The translations under genes were made by a program, and so were the position numbers. 51,193 nt of DNA from CAZCFB01 sp964511535 (GTDB lineage: Bacteria > Myxococcota_A > Polyangia > GCA-2747355 > CAZCFB01), in NCBI GenBank assembly GCA_964511535.1, contig CAZEFW010000051.1, positions 1-51,193 of the forward strand. The letters are read 5' to 3'. Of the stretch, positions 15,111 to 23,047 are shown piece by piece. How positions within the stretch are numbered: position 1 is the first letter of the stretch; each line of letters opens with the position of its first letter. The notes below the pieces were generated by a model. That model was given only the letters and a program-made list of their open reading frames with translations. It searched no databases and was not told the origin of the DNA.

Positions 15111-16895
15111 ATGAACCCAGGCTCCAACCTCTGGGTGGTCGCCCTCTTGTTCGCCGCCTCGCTCGCCGGATGCAGCGACGATCAGGTGGGGGCGCCGGTC
15201 AACGCGCCGTGCGTGAGGAACCAGGACTGCGCCGACCGGGTGTGCCACGGCGGTATGTGCGCCTCATCCAGCCCCGTGGGCCAGGGCAAGGCCTGCCAGG
15301 GCAACGGCGACTGCAAGAGCTTCAACTGCCAGGGCGGAATCTGCCGAGCTGGAACGGTCAAAAATGGGGCGCCCTGCATATTGGATCAACAGTGCCTCGG
15401 TGGTCGGTGCAACAGCGCTGGAGTTTGCGGCCCCGAGCAGGCTGACGCGGGCCCGGCAGACGCGCCACGGCCAGACCACGCGCTCCCCGATTCGGTGCCC
15501 CTGGCAGACCGGGCCGCGCCGGACCGCCGGCCTGCCGATGCGCCGCTGCCGGACGCGCCGCTGCCGGACGCGCCGCTGCCCGATAAGCCGCTGCCTGACG
15601 CGCCGCTGCCCGACATTGCTCCCCCCGACCTGCTGCAGCCCGACGCCTCGCTGTGCGGCAACGGCAAGCTCGACCCCACCGAGTTCTGTGATGCCAAGCT
15701 GTTGGGCGGCAAGACATGCAAGACCCAGGGCTTCGCCGGCGGCACCCTGACCTGCACCGCCCAGTGCAAGCTGGACGACCGGGCCTGTTACACCCTGCAT
15801 GACCCCGCGGGGTTCAAGGTGGGCAGCCACAAGACCTATGGGAGCCACCACCCACGCGTGAGCACCGACGGCAAGGGCTGGTTCGTGGTCTGGGGGCAGT
15901 CCTTCGGTATGAGCCCCGCGGACACCTCCTGGCTCGCCGGCGCGATGGTGAACGGCCTGGGCAAGGCCGGGGCCCAGTTCAATATCATCAACACCCAGCC
16001 GAAGAAGCGCGATCCGGACGTCGTGTTCGGCCACCTCGACTATCTTGTGATCTGGGACCAGGGGACCAAGATCTACGGCACCACGGTCTCCCCCGCGGGC
16101 ACTGTGGGCACCCCTCTTGGCACGCTGCTGGCCAGCCACAAGGACGACATCCTGCAGCCTGCCCTTGCCTACGGCGGGTCCATGTTCCTGCTGACCTACT
16201 GGACCTACGACCTCTACCCGCTCAAGAAGCTGTGGTCCCGCTGCATCACCGCGGCCGGGGCCCCGTCAGCAAGCTCGTTCACCCTCAGCCCGAAGCTGCA
16301 CAACCTTCCCGGCAACTCCTCGGCGCGCGCCGAGGCGTCCTTCGACGGCGTGGACTACCTGGCGGCCTGGTCCACCAACAGCAGCGTGCTGGCCGCCCGG
16401 GTCTCAACCGCCTGCAAGCGGATCAACAACGCGGACATGGTGGTGACCCAGGCCAGCGGCAACCAGCTGCACCCGGCCCTGGCCAGCAACGGCGTCAACA
16501 CCCTGGTGACCTGGCAGGACCACCAGAGCGGCGGCACCAACCTCAACAGCCTGGTGGTGCCCCCCTCCAAGCCGCCGCCGGCCAAGACCACCTGGGTGGC
16601 GCCGATAACCTCGAAGACCAAGTGCGCCCCGGCCGTGGGGTGGGACGGCGAACGCTACCTGGTGGTCTACAACGAGGGGGGCAAGTGCCACGAGGGCAAC
16701 GTCAAGGGCATGCTCATGACCAAGGCGGGCGCACCCTTCGGGGCGCCCTTCGACATCACGCCGCCCGGCGGCACCCACGAGGTCGTCCCGGACCTGGCCT
16801 TTGCGGGCGGCAAGTACCTGGTGGTGTGGGCCGACAGCCGCTCCAAGAACTGGGAGGTCTACGCCGGCCGCCTGAGCTTCGGCAAGGGTCCCTGA
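15111..16895 (+). CDS. Lipoprotein with Cys-rich modules, APLPD-repeat linker and YLVVW-type beta-propeller
   Basis: The 594-residue protein has a clear lipobox (SLAGC, Cys21). Three Cys-rich modules of the CVRNQDCADRVCHGGMC kind follow (about 34-110). Then comes a tandem linker with repeated five-residue PDAPL units (about 135-175), and a CGNGKLDPTEFCD segment, which is typical of myxobacterial Cys-rich proteins. From about 235 to the end, at least six strands share a Y-L-V-x-W pattern (GWFVVWGQ, YLVIWDQG, YLAAWSTN, TLVTWQDH, YLVVYNEG, YLVVWADSR), consistent with a beta-propeller. It is probably surface or periplasmic. Function is unknown. Confidence 0.87.
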   Translation: MNPGSNLWVVALLFAASLAGCSDDQVGAPVNAPCVRNQDCADRVCHGGMCASSSPVGQGKACQGNGDCKSFNCQGGICRAGTVKNGAPCILDQQCLGGRCNSAGVCGPEQADAGPADAPRPDHALPDSVPLADRAAPDRRPADAPLPDAPLPDAPLPDKPLPDAPLPDIAPPDLLQPDASLCGNGKLDPTEFCDAKLLGGKTCKTQGFAGGTLTCTAQCKLDDRACYTLHDPAGFKVGSHKTYGSHHPRVSTDGKGWFVVWGQSFGMSPADTSWLAGAMVNGLGKAGAQFNIINTQPKKRDPDVVFGHLDYLVIWDQGTKIYGTTVSPAGTVGTPLGTLLASHKDDILQPALAYGGSMFLLTYWTYDLYPLKKLWSRCITAAGAPSASSFTLSPKLHNLPGNSSARAEASFDGVDYLAAWSTNSSVLAARVSTACKRINNADMVVTQASGNQLHPALASNGVNTLVTWQDHQSGGTNLNSLVVPPSKPPPAKTTWVAPITSKTKCAPAVGWDGERYLVVYNEGGKCHEGNVKGMLMTKAGAPFGAPFDITPPGGTHEVVPDLAFAGGKYLVVWADSRSKNWEVYAGRLSFGKGP

Positions 16896-16926
16896 CTCGA
16901 GCCCGGCCATGGCGCAAACCGATCTG

Positions 16927-16980
16927 TCGTTTTGTCATTCGCGGCGCGAGCCACGCGAGCGCCGCGTCACCGCGGCCGGC
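16927..16980 (-). repeat. Hairpin plus AAxGACx element at the 3' end of a lipoprotein gene
   Basis: This copy of the 14857-14910 element contains the stem GCGGCGC/GCGCCGC and, on the minus strand, continues as GAATGACAAAACGACAG. The stop codon and last codons of the minus-strand gene ending at 16967 lie inside it. A related element sits at 31371-31425 at the 3' end of the second lgt gene. Confidence 0.65.
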
Positions 16981-17872
16981 AGCGGTACCCGCCGATCACC
17001 ACCGCCTCGTACGGCCCCACCTGCACCACATCATGAGCGATGCCGTCGCCCTGGGTCGGGGTGAGCAGCAGCCACAGCTCCTTGCGGCCGTCACCGTCCA
17101 GGTCCACGGCCCCGCGTAGCACCACCGCGGCGCTGTCCTGGCGCCGGATCACCATGGGCCGCCCGGCGGCGGGCTCCATGATCAGGGCGCTGAAGCGGAA
17201 CACATAATCCTCGGTGTCCGGGTCGGGCGCCGCCACCGAGTAGAACCGCTCCGGCTTGCCGTCGCCGTCCAGGTCGAGGGCGAACTCCTGCAGCACCTCC
17301 AGCGTCCCCGCGCCCGGGGGCATGCCGGCGGTGCGCGCCGCCGCGGCCAGCCGCTGGTGTTGCTCCGCGCTCACCCGCACCCGCGGGTGCCCGGCGCGGC
17401 CGAAGGTGCACCACCCCTTGCACGGCGTCGGTTTCCAGGGCAGCCCCTTGGCCGGCACGGTCACCTCCTTGACCCGTTTGGCGGGCCAGACCGCGAAGCC
17501 GGGGCTCACGTCTCCGGGCAAGGCGAGCCCCGCGCCGCGCGGGTAGCCGCCCGGGCAGTACGGCTGCGCTCGCCCGGTGGGCACCAGCGCCTCGCCCCCC
17601 TCGATACCCACCGCGCTGCCCTCCCGCAGCAGGGACAGGCAGCGCTGACCGCCCTCCAGCGCCCCGTCTCCGTGGCACCCCACCGGCACCATCACCGCCC
17701 GCTCCAGGACCTCGCCGTTGACGCCCACGGCCCGGGGCAGCACCGCGAACAGCACCGACGGCAGCTGCTCCGTTACCTCCGGCGGCGGCCCCGCCCTGCC
17801 CCTGGTACGCGAAGGGCCGAAAACGCAGCCAGACAGCAGCAGGGGGAGCAGCCATGTCGTCAGCCTTCGCAC
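16967..17872 (-). CDS. Lipoprotein with two DxDGDG calcium-loop-like motifs
   Basis: This 301-residue product starts with GTG (17872), AGGG just upstream, and has a short signal with lipobox LLSGC (Cys16). The C-terminal half contains ALDLDGDGKPERF and AVDLDGDGRKELW, which look like the Ca-binding loops of FG-GAP/VCBS or EF-hand-like repeats. Six cysteines occur in the middle (for example CKGWC). No enzyme motif is recognised. It is convergent with the YLVVW lipoprotein gene, and its last codons overlap an interspersed hairpin element. It is divergent from the gene at 17933, with 60 bp between them. Likely periplasmic; function unknown. Confidence 0.78.
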   Translation of the reverse strand: MRRLTTWLLPLLLSGCVFGPSRTRGRAGPPPEVTEQLPSVLFAVLPRAVGVNGEVLERAVMVPVGCHGDGALEGGQRCLSLLREGSAVGIEGGEALVPTGRAQPYCPGGYPRGAGLALPGDVSPGFAVWPAKRVKEVTVPAKGLPWKPTPCKGWCTFGRAGHPRVRVSAEQHQRLAAAARTAGMPPGAGTLEVLQEFALDLDGDGKPERFYSVAAPDPDTEDYVFRFSALIMEPAAGRPMVIRRQDSAAVVLRGAVDLDGDGRKELWLLLTPTQGDGIAHDVVQVGPYEAVVIGGYRCRPR

Positions 17873-17932
17873 AACCCTATCGAACGGGACCTCGGCAACT
17901 TTTGCAACCGGTATGCGCTATGCTCAGGGCAC

Positions 17933-19087
17933 ATGACACGAAGGCAGCACAAGTGGCGCGGGCAGCTGCTCGGGGTGGCCCTGTTCCTGGCGGCGCTCTA
18001 CACCCTGCCCAGCCTGTGGTGCGGACGGGAGGCCGAGGCCGTGTGGCGCGCGCACCCCGCCGTGGTGGAGGGGCTGGCCCGCGGCGTCCAGGCGTGGGTG
18101 GGCGGCGGCATCCACGACCACGACTTTCATACCGGCAGCGCGCTGTTCAACGCCGAGTGGACCTTCGGCAGCTACTTCATGGCCGGCATGGGCCTGACCC
18201 AGCTGGTGCTCAACAACCCCGCCGCGCGGGGCCGCTACCTGCCGGTGATCGACGCGTGCGTCGACAAGCTGTCGCACCACGCCACGCGCGGCTTCGACAC
18301 CCGCGCGTGGGAGGGGGACGCGCTCAAGACCCTGCACACCGACCAGGGCCACGCGGCCTACCTGGGCAACCTGAACCTGCTGCTCGGGCTGTACCGGCAG
18401 GTGCGCGCTGACAACCAGCGGATCAACCGCCTCAACCGACGAATCACCCTCGCCCTGGCGCAGCGCCTCCAGCAGAGCCCCATCGGCATGATCGAGACCT
18501 ACCCTGGCCAGACCTACCCCGTGGACAACGCGTCGGTGGTGGGCTCCATCGCCCTGTACGACCGGGCCACCGGCGCCAACCACCGCGACCTCATCGCCCG
18601 CTGGGTCCGCACAGCGCGGCAGCGCTACGTGCACGCCGGATCGGGGCTGCTGTACCAGGCCGTGGATCCGGCCAGCGGCGCCCCCCGGGACAAACCCCGG
18701 GCCAGCGGAACCGCCCTGGCGGCGTACTACATCGCCTTCGCCGACCGGCGCTTCTCTGCCGATCTGTTCGCCGGGTTGAAGCGCACCTGCGTCACCAGCT
18801 TCCTGCGCTTCGGATTGATCCGCGAGTACCCCCCCGGCGCCGAGGGTAAGGGCGACATCGACTCAGGCCCGGTGGTGGCCGGCATCAGCTTCTCGGGCAC
18901 CGGCTTCGCCATGGCGCCGGCCCGGATCCACGGCGACCGCGATCTGTTCGGCGCCCTGTACAGCACCTCATACCTGGTGGGCGCGCCGTTCCGCGAGGGC
19001 GGCGTGCGCGGCTACGTCGCCGGCGGGCCGCTGGGCAACGCCATCCTGCTCGCCATGTTCACCGCGGGCCCGGGGGCCAGCTGGTGA
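17933..19087 (+). CDS. Membrane-anchored protein of unknown function, predicted all-helical barrel
   Basis: The 384-residue product has a single N-terminal membrane segment (about residues 10-27, LLGVALFLAALYTL) and then a soluble, helix-rich body. It contains aromatic and Gly motifs (EWTFGSYFMAGMGLTQL, ETYPGQTYPVDNASVVG, SFSGTGFAMAPARI) that recall (alpha/alpha)6-barrel enzymes such as linalool dehydratase-isomerase-like or glycoside hydrolase-like proteins. I cannot assign a family with confidence. It overlaps the next gene (TGATG) and heads a three-gene unit ending in a histidine kinase, so its role may be linked to sensing. The ATG at 17933 was chosen because the upstream text is antisense to the divergent gene. 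Confidence 0.72.
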   Translation: MTRRQHKWRGQLLGVALFLAALYTLPSLWCGREAEAVWRAHPAVVEGLARGVQAWVGGGIHDHDFHTGSALFNAEWTFGSYFMAGMGLTQLVLNNPAARGRYLPVIDACVDKLSHHATRGFDTRAWEGDALKTLHTDQGHAAYLGNLNLLLGLYRQVRADNQRINRLNRRITLALAQRLQQSPIGMIETYPGQTYPVDNASVVGSIALYDRATGANHRDLIARWVRTARQRYVHAGSGLLYQAVDPASGAPRDKPRASGTALAAYYIAFADRRFSADLFAGLKRTCVTSFLRFGLIREYPPGAEGKGDIDSGPVVAGISFSGTGFAMAPARIHGDRDLFGALYSTSYLVGAPFREGGVRGYVAGGPLGNAILLAMFTAGPGASW

Positions 19088-19353
19088 TGGGCTCCCTGTT
19101 CCACAGCTTGCTGGTGCTCGGGCTGCTCTGGGCCGGTCACTGGGGCGGGCTCAAGGTGATGAGCCAGTTCCGCATCATGGAGCACCTGCTGTCGCCGGGC
19201 GGCCACACCGACCTGTACATCATGGCCGTGGCCGCCGCCTTCATGGTGTTGCGCTTCTGGCTCATCCTGCTCGCCCCGGCCATGGTCGCCGTGCGGATCT
19301 ACCAGCTGGTGTGGAGGCGGTTCGCGCCGGACGAAGAGGAGGCCGGGGCATGA
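19087..19353 (+). CDS. Small membrane protein, two predicted transmembrane segments
   Basis: These 88 residues contain two hydrophobic stretches (about 4-18, HSLLVLGLLWAGHW, and about 45-70, MAVAAAFMVLRFWLILLAPAM), followed by a charged tail. The ATG at 19087 shares its A with the preceding TGA (TGATG), and the TGA stop overlaps the histidine kinase ATG (ATGA). Tight coupling on both sides supports a real gene with a role linked to its neighbours. No family is recognised. Confidence 0.7.
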   Translation: MGSLFHSLLVLGLLWAGHWGGLKVMSQFRIMEHLLSPGGHTDLYIMAVAAAFMVLRFWLILLAPAMVAVRIYQLVWRRFAPDEEEAGA

Positions 19354-20441
19354 AGCGCGACGACCTGCTGCGGACCCTCATCAACAGCCTACCCGACTGG
19401 ATCTACGTCAAGGACCTGGACAGCGTCACCTTGCTGGTCAACCAGGCGCTGGCCGAGATGCTGGGCCGGGAGGACCCCGAGGCGCTGGTGGGCACCACCG
19501 ACTTCGACACCTACCCGCGGGAGATGGCCGAGAAGTTCTTCCGCTGCGAGCAGGACATCCTCTTTTCGGGGACTCCCATGATCAACCGCGAGGCCCAGGT
19601 GGAGGACGCGGACGGCGGCGTTCGGCATGTCTCGTCCACCAAGGTGCCGATCCGCGATGAGGACGGCGTGCCGGTGGGGCTGGTGGGCATCGCCCGCGAC
19701 ATCACCGAGCGCAAGCTGGCCGAGCAGCGCCTGCGGCAGGCCATGGACGAGCTGTCCCGCTCCAACCTCGAGCTGGAGCAGTTCGCCTACGCGGTGTCCC
19801 ACGACCTGCAGGAGCCCCTGCGCCAGGTGGCCAGCTTCGTCCAGCTGCTGGAGCTGCGCTACGGCGAGCAGCTGGACGAGCGGGGCCGCGGCTACGTGGA
19901 CCACGCGGTGCAGGGCGTGGAGCAGATGCGCCAGATGATCCTAGACCTGCTGGCCTACTCCCGCCTGGGCAAGGCGTCGGACACGCCCGAGCAGGTCCCG
20001 CTGGACAGCGCCCTGGCCCGGGCGCGACGCCAGCTGGCGGGGGCCATCTCGGAGAGCGGCGCGGCGATCTCGGTCAAGGGAGAGCTGCCAGTGGTGCGCG
20101 GAGATCAGGCGCGGCTGAGCCAGCTGCTGCAGAACCTGCTCGGCAACGCGATGAAGTTCCGCCACGCGGACCGGGCGCCGGAGATCCAGCTCCGGGCAGA
20201 GCCCGCGGACGAGGGCATGTGGCGGCTGGCCGTGCGCGACAACGGCATCGGCATCCGCGGCGACGATCCCGAGCGCGTGTTCCGCATCTTCCAGCGGCTC
20301 CACCCGAAGCAGGCCTACGAGGGAACCGGGGTCGGGCTGACGCTGTGCCGCCGAATCGTGGAGAACCACGGCGGCAAGATCTGGTACGAGAGCGAGCCGG
20401 GGGCCGGCACGACCTTCTTCGTCACGCTCCCCGGGGCGTAG
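19350..20441 (+). CDS. PAS-domain sensor histidine kinase
   Basis: The 363-residue protein has a PAS domain (about 5-125, ending GIARDITERKLAEQRL). A HisKA domain follows with the H-box FAYAVSHDLQEPLR, and then a HATPase_c domain with the N-box LLQNLLGNAMKFRH, G1 DNGIGI, F-box VFRIFQRLH and G2 GTGVGLTLC. The H-box resembles phytochrome-type kinases. No transmembrane segment or receiver domain is present, so it is a soluble sensor whose partner response regulator is not in the window. The ATG at 19350 overlaps the small membrane protein stop (ATGA). Its TAG stop is supplied by a palindromic GTAGA repeat. Confidence 0.93.
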   Translation: MKRDDLLRTLINSLPDWIYVKDLDSVTLLVNQALAEMLGREDPEALVGTTDFDTYPREMAEKFFRCEQDILFSGTPMINREAQVEDADGGVRHVSSTKVPIRDEDGVPVGLVGIARDITERKLAEQRLRQAMDELSRSNLELEQFAYAVSHDLQEPLRQVASFVQLLELRYGEQLDERGRGYVDHAVQGVEQMRQMILDLLAYSRLGKASDTPEQVPLDSALARARRQLAGAISESGAAISVKGELPVVRGDQARLSQLLQNLLGNAMKFRHADRAPEIQLRAEPADEGMWRLAVRDNGIGIRGDDPERVFRIFQRLHPKQAYEGTGVGLTLCRRIVENHGGKIWYESEPGAGTTFFVTLPGA

Positions 20442-20516
20442 AAGCGGCGTCTCGCCGCCTTGTGAGTAGAAGCGGCGTCTCGCCGCTTTCAGTCACGCGG
20501 CAAGATGCCGCGTCTA
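20438..20516. repeat. Cluster of three GTAGA-family palindromes
   Basis: Two direct copies (hairpin stems 20444-20458 and 20471-20487) are followed by one inverted copy (perfect 8-bp stem ACGCGGCA/TGCCGCGT, 20495-20513). The first copy supplies the kinase stop codon. The inverted copy leads into the 32-bp tandem array. They lie between two convergent genes and could form bidirectional 3'-end structures. Confidence 0.7.
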
Positions 20517-20633
20517 CCTCGAGTCCGAGCTCAGAGTTGCCGCGTCTACCTCGAGTCCGAGCTCAGAGTTGCCGCGTCTACCTCGAGTCCGAGCTCAGAG
20601 GTGCCGCGTCTACCTCGAGTCCGTGCTCAGAGC
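20506..20633. repeat. 32-bp tandem repeat, four copies
   Basis: Units start at 20506, 20538, 20570 and 20602 and read TGCCGCGTCTACCTCGAGTC followed by CGAGCTCAGAGT, with a few changes in the last two copies. The last unit overlaps the stop codon (20627-20629) of the CoA-disulfide-reductase-like gene. There are no spacers, so it is not a CRISPR array. The first half of the unit is the right arm of the GTAGA palindrome, which suggests the array grew from it. Confidence 0.85.
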
Positions 20634-21976
20634 TGTTTTCGCAGCTTGCTCGCGGCGATGAGCAGGGGCGACCAGCTCGGGCCGAAGGGCGGCGCGTAGG
20701 CCAGGTCCATGTCGTAGACCTGGCTCGCGGTGAGGCCAGCGTGCAGGGCCGCGACCACGGTGTCGATCTTGTGGGCCGCGCCCTCGGGCCCCACCATGGC
20801 CCCTCCCAGCAGCCGCCCGGTGCCCTTTTCACCCATGAGCCACACCGACAGCTTGCCGCCGCCGGGGTAGTAGTGGGCCCGGGTGGAGCCGAGGATGTAC
20901 GCCTCGCCATACTCCAGCCCGGCCTCCTCGGCCTCGTCCACGGACAGGCCCGCGCGGGCCACCTCCATGTTCATGAACTTGAACACGGCGGTGCCGAGCA
21001 CCGGCGGGGCCTCGTTGTGCTGCCCCACGGCGTTGGCCCCGGCCAGCTTGCCCGCGCGGTTGGCGCGCAGGGCCAGCGGGAACCACACCGACGCGCCGGT
21101 CACGCCGTGCACGGCGTCGGCGCAGTCCCCCGCGGAGTAGATGTGCGGGTCGGAGGTCAGCAGCTGCGCGTCCACCTTGATGCTGCCCGCGGCCGCCAGC
21201 TCCAGCCCCGCCTCGGCGGCCAGCTCGCTGTTGGGCTGAACGCCCATGGCGGCCAGGACGATGTCGGCGGTCAGCTCGCCGGCGTCGGAGGTGGCCACCT
21301 TCAGCGTCCCGTCCTCCGCCCGGGAGACGCCCTGGACGAAGGTGCCCCGGTGGATGGTGATGTCGTGTGCCTCGGCCTCCTCGTAGATCCTCGCCCGCAG
21401 CTCCTCGGGCAGGAAGGGCAGGATGTCGGGCATCGCCTCCACCACGGTCACCGCCACGCCAAGCTCGTGCAGGTTCTCTGTGGCCTCGAGCCCGATGTAG
21501 CCGGCGCCGATGACCACCGCGGTCCTGGGCTTGTTATCCACCAGCGCCGCCTTGAGCTGCCTGCCGTCCTCCAGGGTCTTGAGCGGATAGACGCCGTCGA
21601 ACCAGAGCTCCTTCAGCCCCGGGATCGGGGGCGTGCGCACCCGCGCGCCGGTGGCGATGACCAGCTTGTCGTAGGTCAGCTCGAAGGCGCCGTCCGGGCC
21701 CTTCCCCGAGACCTTCTTGCCGGCCGGATCCAGGGCGGTCACCTCGTGCTCCAGGCGCACGTCGATGCCCCGCTCGTCGCGGAAACGCTGGGCGGTGATG
21801 ATCTTGAGGTCCTCCATGTCCCTGCCTTCAGGGATCTTGTACGGCAGCCCGCAGGCGCCGTAGCTGACGTCCCGGGTCGCCTCGAGGACGATGACTTCGG
21901 TGTCCCTGGCCAGCCGCTTGGCCTGGCTGGCAGCGCTCATGCCGGCGGCGTCTCCGCCGATGATGACCAGTCTCAT
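20627..21976 (-). CDS. FAD-dependent pyridine nucleotide-disulfide oxidoreductase, CoA-disulfide reductase/NADH oxidase type
   Basis: The 449 residues hold an N-terminal FAD fold (IIGGDAAGMSAA), the single active cysteine in SYGACGLPY (Cys42), a central NAD fold (VVIGAGYIGLEATENL), the second FAD motif (IYSAGDCAD), and a C-terminal dimerisation domain ending near YAPPFGPSW. One cysteine rather than a CxxxxC pair is the hallmark of the CoA-disulfide reductase, NADH oxidase and peroxidase group; the CGLPY and PPFxPxW context favours CoA-disulfide reductase. It is cytosolic and would maintain reduced CoA or low-molecular-weight thiols. The start has AGGGAG seven bases upstream. The 3' end runs into the tandem repeat. 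Confidence 0.9.
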   Translation of the reverse strand: MRLVIIGGDAAGMSAASQAKRLARDTEVIVLEATRDVSYGACGLPYKIPEGRDMEDLKIITAQRFRDERGIDVRLEHEVTALDPAGKKVSGKGPDGAFELTYDKLVIATGARVRTPPIPGLKELWFDGVYPLKTLEDGRQLKAALVDNKPRTAVVIGAGYIGLEATENLHELGVAVTVVEAMPDILPFLPEELRARIYEEAEAHDITIHRGTFVQGVSRAEDGTLKVATSDAGELTADIVLAAMGVQPNSELAAEAGLELAAAGSIKVDAQLLTSDPHIYSAGDCADAVHGVTGASVWFPLALRANRAGKLAGANAVGQHNEAPPVLGTAVFKFMNMEVARAGLSVDEAEEAGLEYGEAYILGSTRAHYYPGGGKLSVWLMGEKGTGRLLGGAMVGPEGAAHKIDTVVAALHAGLTASQVYDMDLAYAPPFGPSWSPLLIAASKLRKQL

Positions 21977-22040
21977 GTTGGATTCTCCCTTCAGCAGGTG
22001 CTCTGATCGCGCGAAATAGTAGCACCAGGATGGAGCCGGT

Positions 22041-23000
22041 TCACGGGGTGAAGGTTTCACTCCCGCGCGCGCGCTCGCGCAGATCGAACGCCGCGAACAG
22101 GTTCTGGATCGACCCTGCGATGACCTCGGCGTTGCTGCGCTGGTAGCCGCCCGACAGCAACATCACCACGGGGATGTCCCGCGCCAGCGCCGCGTCGAAG
22201 ACCCTGGCGTCGCGCTCCAGCACGCCCTCGGGGCAGACGGCCATGGCGCCCAGGGGATCGCCCTGCAGGATGTCGGTGCCCGCGTTGTAGATCACCAGCT
22301 GCGGCGCGAAGTCCGCGAAGGCCCTGTCCAGCGCCCCCCCAACCAGCTCGAGGTACCGCCCGGTGTCGGTGCCGGACGGCGCGTCCAGGGCCAGGTCGAC
22401 CCCGCGGCGGGCAGCGGCATCGCCGGGGTAGATGCTGTGGTTGTAGATGTCGAGGATGTACACCTCCTCGTCGTCGCCCAGATCCCGGGCGTGCCCGTTG
22501 CCCTGGTGCGCGTCCAGGTCGATGACCATCACCCGCCGGGCCCGGGGCTCGGCGGCGCGGGCCGCGCTCACCGCCAGGGTGATGTCGGGGTAGACGCAGA
22601 AGCCGCCGCCGTCGTCGAGGCTGGCGTGGTGGTACCCCCCGCCGAGGTTGACGGCCCAGCCCCGGCGCAGGGCCAGGCGCGCCGCGAGCAGCGTGCCCCC
22701 CGCGGCGTGGCGCATGGGCATCAGCAGCCGGCTGCGCACCAGCCAGCGAGGCAGCCACGCCACCGGCGGGATCTCGGTGATCTCGGCGATGGCGCGGCTG
22801 CCCCGCAGGCGCTGACGGTAGGCCGCGCTCAGCTGCTGGAGTTCGGCGTCCCCCAGGGGCTCCGGCCGGGTCAGCTCGTCCGCGGTCAGCACGCCGTCCC
22901 GCGCAAGGGCCCGGGCCACCCGGCCGTACTTCTCGGAGTCGAAGGGGTGCAGCCGCTGCAGCCCGGCCAGGGTGATGTTGTACTCCTCGCGGTAGACCAC
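22041..23000 (-). CDS. Histone deacetylase family protein (HDAC11/acetylpolyamine amidohydrolase-like)
   Basis: The product is about 319 residues with the zinc-hydrolase signature of the arginase/deacetylase superfamily: GGGYHHA (His124/125), DLDAHQGNG (Asp161, Asp163, His165) and YNAGTD carrying the other metal Asp. The LHPFDSEKYGRV N-terminus resembles class IV (HDAC11-like) bacterial members, whose substrates may be acetylated lysines, polyamines or acyl-lysines. The start is uncertain: GTG at 23000 gives a typical N-terminus, but the frame stays open to a CTG at 23051 that would overlap the upstream lipoprotein stop as CTGA. It is cytosolic. Confidence 0.9.
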   Translation of the reverse strand: MVYREEYNITLAGLQRLHPFDSEKYGRVARALARDGVLTADELTRPEPLGDAELQQLSAAYRQRLRGSRAIAEITEIPPVAWLPRWLVRSRLLMPMRHAAGGTLLAARLALRRGWAVNLGGGYHHASLDDGGGFCVYPDITLAVSAARAAEPRARRVMVIDLDAHQGNGHARDLGDDEEVYILDIYNHSIYPGDAAARRGVDLALDAPSGTDTGRYLELVGGALDRAFADFAPQLVIYNAGTDILQGDPLGAMAVCPEGVLERDARVFDAALARDIPVVMLLSGGYQRSNAEVIAGSIQNLFAAFDLRERARGSETFTP

Positions 23001-23047
23001 CGGCAGGCGCGGGCGGCCCGCCTCGCCGCCGCGCTGGCGCGCCTTGC

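Noticed and set aside
20506..20633. CRISPR array
   Set aside because: The four repeats are directly adjacent without spacers and there are no cas genes.
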